Shown here in pieces: positions 6,037-8,979 of a DNA stretch of 8,979 nucleotides. Made by a program: the position numbers and the translations under genes. The notes under the pieces were generated by a model. It saw only the letters and a program-made list of their open reading frames with translations. It searched no databases and was not told the DNA's origin. Position 1 is the stretch's first letter. Each line of letters starts with the position of its first letter. This DNA comes from WLJO01 sp945889085 (GTDB lineage: Bacteria; Actinomycetota; Acidimicrobiia; Acidimicrobiales; Ilumatobacteraceae), in assembly GCA_945889085.1 (NCBI GenBank), contig CAMDBM010000065.1:1-8979 (forward strand), given 5' to 3'.

Positions 6037-6900
6037 TTACTTGCTCGAGGACAGTTCTTTGGCGGCCTTGGCGATGTCGCTCTGGTACTTCAGCAGGATG
6101 TGGAGCGTTTCCTTGGCGGTCTGGGCGTCGATGGACTCGATGTTGAGCAGCACCAGCGTCCGCGCCCAGTCGAGGGTTTCCGACACACTGGGTGCCTTCT
6201 TCAGCTCAAGCTGGCGGATTGAACGAACGATCCGCGCGACCTGATCGGCCAGATTCTCGGTGATGCCGGGGATCCTCGTGAGCACGATTTCTTTCTCGCG
6301 TTCCAGGTCCGGGTAGTCGATGTGCAGGAACAGGCAGCGGCGCTTGAGGGCCTCGGACAGCTCACGCGTGTTGTTGGAGGTGAGGAACACCAGCGGGATC
6401 TGGCGGGCCGTGATGGTGCCCAGCTCGGGAATCGACACCTGGTATTCGGAGAGGATCTCGAGGAGGAGCGCCTCGGTCTCAAGCTCCACACGGTCTACCT
6501 CGTCGATCAGCAGTACCACCGGGTCCTCGGCGCGGATGGCCTCGAGGAGCGGGCGGGTGAGCAGGAACTCCTCGGAGAAGATGTCGTCCTCGATGTCCTT
6601 CCAGGAGTCGCTCTTGCGCTCAGCCTGGATGCGGAGCAACTGCTTCTTGTAGTTCCACTCGTAGAGCGCCTTGGACTCGTCGAGCCCCTCGTAGCACTGG
6701 AGACGGATGAGACGTGCACCCGTGAGTTCGGCGACACTCTTTGCGAGCTGGGTCTTACCGGTACCTGCAGGACCCTCAACGAGGATCGGCTTCTGCAGGC
6801 GATCGGCGAGGAAGACCACGCTGGCGATACCCTCATCGGCCAGATAGTTGAGGTCGCGAAGACCTTCGCGGACCTGGGTGACGCTTTCAAAACGAGCCAT
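6037..6900 (-). CDS. MoxR-family AAA+ ATPase
   Basis: MoxR ATPases form hexameric rings that, with a VWA partner, remodel or help mature protein complexes, often by metal insertion. In the 287-aa protein (counting from ATG 6900; add 9 for a GTG 6927 start) the motifs are Walker A GPAGTGKT (43-50), Walker B VLLIDEVD (129-136), sensor 1 FLTSNN (172-177), the arginine-finger segment EALKRRC (183-189) and the sensor 2 helix region SVSETLDWA (238-246). The short length and single AAA domain are typical of the family. I prefer ATG 6900: TACGCT, a TANNNT -10 hexamer, ends 6 nt before it, as in leaderless transcripts. The GAGGA directly touching that ATG is too close to serve as a ribosome site. GTG 6927 would add nine residues and has only a distant AGGA. 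It is the first gene of the minus-strand run and is followed after 136-bp-free, closely spaced genes by its VWA partner at a 23-nt gap. Confidence 0.93.
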   Translation of the reverse strand: MARFESVTQVREGLRDLNYLADEGIASVVFLADRLQKPILVEGPAGTGKTQLAKSVAELTGARLIRLQCYEGLDESKALYEWNYKKQLLRIQAERKSDSWKDIEDDIFSEEFLLTRPLLEAIRAEDPVVLLIDEVDRVELETEALLLEILSEYQVSIPELGTITARQIPLVFLTSNNTRELSEALKRRCLFLHIDYPDLEREKEIVLTRIPGITENLADQVARIVRSIRQLELKKAPSVSETLDWARTLVLLNIESIDAQTAKETLHILLKYQSDIAKAAKELSSSK

Positions 6901-6906
6901 TCCTCG

Positions 6907-6937
6907 AGCGTAACGGGCGCCCTTCACAGCGACTCAA
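6907..6937 (-). promoter_or_regulatory. Putative leaderless promoter of the moxR gene
   Basis: On the minus strand TTGAGT (6932-6937) and TACGCT (6907-6912) are 19 nt apart and resemble -35 and -10 boxes. Transcription would start at or next to the A of ATG 6900. This would drive the run moxR, VWA gene, uppS, polyprenyl synthase. Confidence 0.45.
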
Positions 6938-6994
6938 TCCTGCATGTGGGCAAATCGCCTGCTCATACGGCACCGATGGGGACTGCAGGCGTTC

Positions 6995-7000
6995 TACCCT
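6995..7000 (+). promoter_or_regulatory. Putative leaderless promoter (-10) of murJ
   Basis: TACCCT fits TANNNT and ends 8 nt before GTG 7009, so the transcript would begin at or near the start codon. No clear -35 box is seen. It is back to back with the moxR promoter within about 90 bp. Confidence 0.45.
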
Positions 7001-7008
7001 GTGAAACC

Positions 7009-8655
7009 GTGAGCGGCCCGGATCCTGATCAGTCTGGCGCCACCGCGACACCCTCGGGGCCCCAGCGCCGTCCCGGCGCCTCGGTGCTGCAGGCCAACGT
7101 GGTTGTCGCTGCCGGGACCGCCCTGTCCCGGCTCACCGGCTTCGCCCGGTTCGCCCTGTTCGGGGTCATCTTCGGGCGGGCAGCCCTCTGGGACGCGTAC
7201 AACGCAGCCAACAACTCACCGAACATGGTGTACGAACTCCTGCTCGGGGGTGTGCTCTCGGCAACGCTTGTCCCGGTCTTCACCCGGCTGTTCCACGACG
7301 AGGACGACGAGTCGATCGGGGCCGTCGTGGGAACGTCGCTCGTTGCCGTTGCCGGTCTGACGGTGCTCGGCGTCGCGGCAGCCCCATGGATCTTCCGCCT
7401 CTCGTCGTTCAGGGTGAGCGGTGCGGTGGATGCCGACGACTACCGCTCCCTCGGCGCATCGCTGGCGAGGGTCTTCCTCATCCAGATCCTCTTCTACGGG
7501 GCATCGGCCCTCTGGGGGGCCCTGCTGAACACCCGCAAGCGCTTCTTCGCCCCGGCCTGGGCCCCGATCCTGTCAAACGTCGCCATCATCGTCTCTCTCA
7601 TCCTCGCGAAGATGCAGTTGAAGCCCGGCGAGGACGGCTTCATCGAGGCGTTGAACAACACCGGGTTCCGCTACACGCTCGCGATTGGCGCCACCACCGG
7701 CATCGCACTCCAGGCACTCGTGCTGATACCCGCCATGCGCTCGGCGGGTATCCGCCTCCGTTTCAGGGCGGACTTCCGGCATCCCGCGGTGAGGCAGGTG
7801 TTCCGCCTCTCCACGTGGACCCTCGGCTTTGCCGCCGCGAACATCGTGTCGTCCCAGATCGTGCAGAACCTCGCCCAGCCGGGCAGCGGCAACGCGAGCG
7901 CCTACACCCTCGCCTACACGTTCTTCCAGTTGCCGCACGCGTTGCTGGCGATGTCGATCCTCACCACGTTCATCCCGGACCTCGCCGGATCCGTGCGACG
8001 GGGTGACCGGTTCGCGTTCGTGGACCGGATGTCGTTCGGTATCCGCACCATCGCGCTCATTACCGTTCCCGCCGGGTTCGGCCTGTTCGCGCTCCGCCGA
8101 CCGATCGTCGGTGCCCTCCTGCAGCACGGTCAGTTCACGTCCCTTGATGCGCTGGTGACCAGCCGGGCACTCGCCGGGTTCGCGCTCGGGCTCGGCGGGT
8201 TCTCCATCTACATGTTCGTGCTGCGCGGCTTCTACAGCCACCGAGACACCAAGACGCCCTTCAAGCTGAACCTCGTGGAGAACCTGCTCAACATCATCTT
8301 TGCCGTCATCTTCGTCGGACCGTTCGGGGTGCTCGGCCTCGGGCTCGCGTTCGCCCTCGCGTACGTCCTCACTGCGCTCCTCGCGATCCAGGTCCTCCAG
8401 TACAAGGTGAGCGGCTTCGAACTGCGACCGATGTTCGCGTCGTTCGGCAAGACCGTGCTCGCCGGACTCGTGATGGCAGAGGCAATCTGGCTCTTCAATC
8501 GTTCCGTCGGCTCGAACGCCGGCGCAGGTGCCCTTGCGCGGGTGGCCCTGGGCATCACGGTGGGTGTGCCGGTCTATGCGGGGCTCATGTGGCTCATGGG
8601 CTCGCCCGAGTTGCGGGCGCTCGAGCGGATGGCGGTCCGACGCTTCCGGCGCTGA
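7009..8655 (+). CDS. murJ: MurJ/MviN lipid II flippase
   Basis: MurJ moves lipid II across the cytoplasmic membrane so that its disaccharide-pentapeptide can be built into peptidoglycan. The 548-aa product is strongly hydrophobic with about 14 apparent membrane segments (for example ~104-131, 155-175, 183-200, 350-370, 385-405, 425-460, 484-498, 512-530). It starts with a 25-residue hydrophilic Pro/Gly-rich tail, then the family signature VVVAAGTALSRLTGFARFAL (31-50), NNSPNMVYELLLGGVLSA (68-85) and FYGASALWGALLNTRKRFFAPAWAPILSN (162-190). Arg41, Arg47 and Asp62 correspond by recall to E. coli Arg18, Arg24 and Asp39. Positions of E. coli Arg52, Arg270 and Glu273 appear as Tyr75, Thr304 and Gln307. 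The GTG start is chosen because of the TANNNT box 8 nt upstream. An in-frame ATG at 6976 lacks a ribosome site and would overlap that box. It is divergent from the moxR-uppS run, which supplies the carrier lipid. Confidence 0.93.
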   Translation: MSGPDPDQSGATATPSGPQRRPGASVLQANVVVAAGTALSRLTGFARFALFGVIFGRAALWDAYNAANNSPNMVYELLLGGVLSATLVPVFTRLFHDEDDESIGAVVGTSLVAVAGLTVLGVAAAPWIFRLSSFRVSGAVDADDYRSLGASLARVFLIQILFYGASALWGALLNTRKRFFAPAWAPILSNVAIIVSLILAKMQLKPGEDGFIEALNNTGFRYTLAIGATTGIALQALVLIPAMRSAGIRLRFRADFRHPAVRQVFRLSTWTLGFAAANIVSSQIVQNLAQPGSGNASAYTLAYTFFQLPHALLAMSILTTFIPDLAGSVRRGDRFAFVDRMSFGIRTIALITVPAGFGLFALRRPIVGALLQHGQFTSLDALVTSRALAGFALGLGGFSIYMFVLRGFYSHRDTKTPFKLNLVENLLNIIFAVIFVGPFGVLGLGLAFALAYVLTALLAIQVLQYKVSGFELRPMFASFGKTVLAGLVMAEAIWLFNRSVGSNAGAGALARVALGITVGVPVYAGLMWLMGSPELRALERMAVRRFRR

Positions 8656-8660
8656 TCCGG

Positions 8661-8730
8661 TCAGTCGAGTTCGAACACCACGTCGACGTTGACGGAGACC
8701 GTCTTCGTACCCACCGGGCAGGCAGTCTCC
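8661..8730 (-). pseudogene. Orphan C-terminal tail of a SIMPL-domain (DUF541) protein
   Basis: Reading leftwards from 8730, one frame encodes TACPVGTKTVSVNVDVVFEL plus Asp and then TGA at 8661-8663. The pattern PxGxxTVSVxVxVxFEL is how SIMPL/DUF541 periplasmic or secreted proteins usually end. Every codon in the stretch but one ends in C or G, as expected of real coding DNA here. Upstream the same frame turns into a low-complexity Arg/Ser/Pro shadow of the monooxygenase gene, so there is no room for the rest of a SIMPL protein. I read it as a remnant left by a deletion or a replacement of the 5' part. The family call rests on a short tail and could be chance. Confidence 0.4.
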
Positions 8731-8979
8731 CTACCGGGCCCGGCGGACCCGGTCGAGGACATCCGCCCCGGTCTCGATCTCCTCGGTGGCACGCTCGTGA
8801 TCCGCGAGGAGCAGCACGAACCCCTCGAAGCCGTGCGCTTCGGTGAGCGCCGTAATACGGTCCGCACACTCGTCGGGCGTTCCCAGGATCACGAAGGGCT
8901 CGATCCAGCGGTCCGGGATCAGGTGGGCGGCGGCCTCGAGACCGCCGGACATCGCCTCGCGGATCTCGGCCACGTGCCG
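8731..8979 (-). CDS. Luciferase-like flavin/F420-dependent monooxygenase, C-terminal part, 5' end outside window
   Basis: The 82 visible residues are in frame to the right edge and end in TAG at 8731-8733. LIPDRWIEPFVILGTPDECADRITALTEAHGFEGFVLLL is the C-terminal pattern of the bacterial luciferase-like family (PF00296): a helix, the (I/V)xGTPxExAxRI motif, then a beta strand ending with an (L/V)xxxDxE-type turn. These TIM-barrel enzymes oxidise organic substrates using reduced FMN or F420. The substrate cannot be told from the fragment. The flavin-binding part is off the window. It converges on murJ with 75 nt between stop codons, and that gap is filled by the SIMPL-like tail. The last residues (DVLDRVRRAR) may be native or may have been altered by the junction just downstream. 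Confidence 0.75.
   Translation of the reverse strand, partial: RHVAEIREAMSGGLEAAAHLIPDRWIEPFVILGTPDECADRITALTEAHGFEGFVLLLADHERATEEIETGADVLDRVRRAR
8733..8753. other. GC-rich inverted repeat at the monooxygenase 3' end
   Basis: ACCGGG (8733-8738) pairs with CCCGGT (8748-8753) around 9 nt, and overlaps the perfect 10-bp palindrome CCGGGCCCGG (8734-8743). It touches the monooxygenase stop codon and lies about 80 nt after the murJ stop. It could stop murJ transcripts, but it lacks a T-run. Confidence 0.25.

Noticed and set aside
4760..6244. Long open frame on the plus strand opposite the VWA and MoxR genes.
   Set aside because: Its product is Leu/Glu/Val/His-biased low-complexity sequence, typical of the antisense of GC-rich genes, and the opposite strand has clear motifs.
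6976..7008. Upstream ATG start for murJ adding 11 residues.
   Set aside because: No ribosome site precedes it and it would overlap the TACCCT promoter-like box. Kept only as an alternative.
1..8979. CRISPR array, insertion sequence, phage or plasmid functions.
   Set aside because: No regularly spaced repeats, transposase, integrase or replication gene was found on either strand.

Overview
The window is about 9 kb of GC-rich, densely coded DNA with strong C/G third-position bias. I read it as an actinobacterial chromosome, plausibly the class Acidimicrobiia, though the class is a guess. The evidence is the gene set: an M1 aminopeptidase of PepN type, an actinobacterial-type MurJ, an F420/FMN luciferase-like monooxygenase, and a Fic protein. 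Promoter-like TANNNT hexamers sit 6-8 nt in front of two start codons, which also fits. I saw no rRNA, tRNA, CRISPR array, insertion sequence or phage gene.

Layout. 1-1270 (+): the 3' part of an M1 aminopeptidase. 1271-1411: a spacer with a foldable inverted-repeat structure, then an AT-rich promoter region with two CACTTA repeats and a good ribosome binding site. 1412-2611 (+): a complete Fic protein with its own inhibitory motif and a probable C-terminal winged helix. 2612-2696: a convergent spacer of stacked palindromes, probably a two-way terminator. 2697-6900 (-): four genes in transcription order, a MoxR AAA+ ATPase, a CoxE-like VWA protein, UppS (cis-prenyltransferase) and a trans-polyprenyl diphosphate synthase. 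The last two overlap by GTGA. 6901-7008: a short divergent promoter region in which both flanking genes look leaderless. 7009-8655 (+): MurJ, the lipid II flippase. 8661-8730 (-): what looks like the orphaned C-terminal tail of a SIMPL-domain (DUF541) protein. 8731-8979 (-): the C-terminus of a luciferase-like monooxygenase that runs off the window.

How it fits together. UppS makes the C55 carrier lipid and MurJ flips the lipid II built on it, so the divergent pair covers two steps of the murein lipid cycle. The trans-prenyl synthase uses the same C5 building blocks, probably for the menaquinone tail. The MoxR/VWA pair is an ATPase plus metal-binding-domain module that usually matures or remodels another protein complex. 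Its client is not visible here, and its position upstream of the prenyltransferases is the most interesting context in the window. The Fic gene has its own regulatory region and terminator and looks like an independent unit between housekeeping genes. I found no clear new multi-gene system. The best leads are the MoxR-VWA-prenyltransferase cluster, the SIMPL remnant, the repeats before fic, and the folded element after the aminopeptidase gene.
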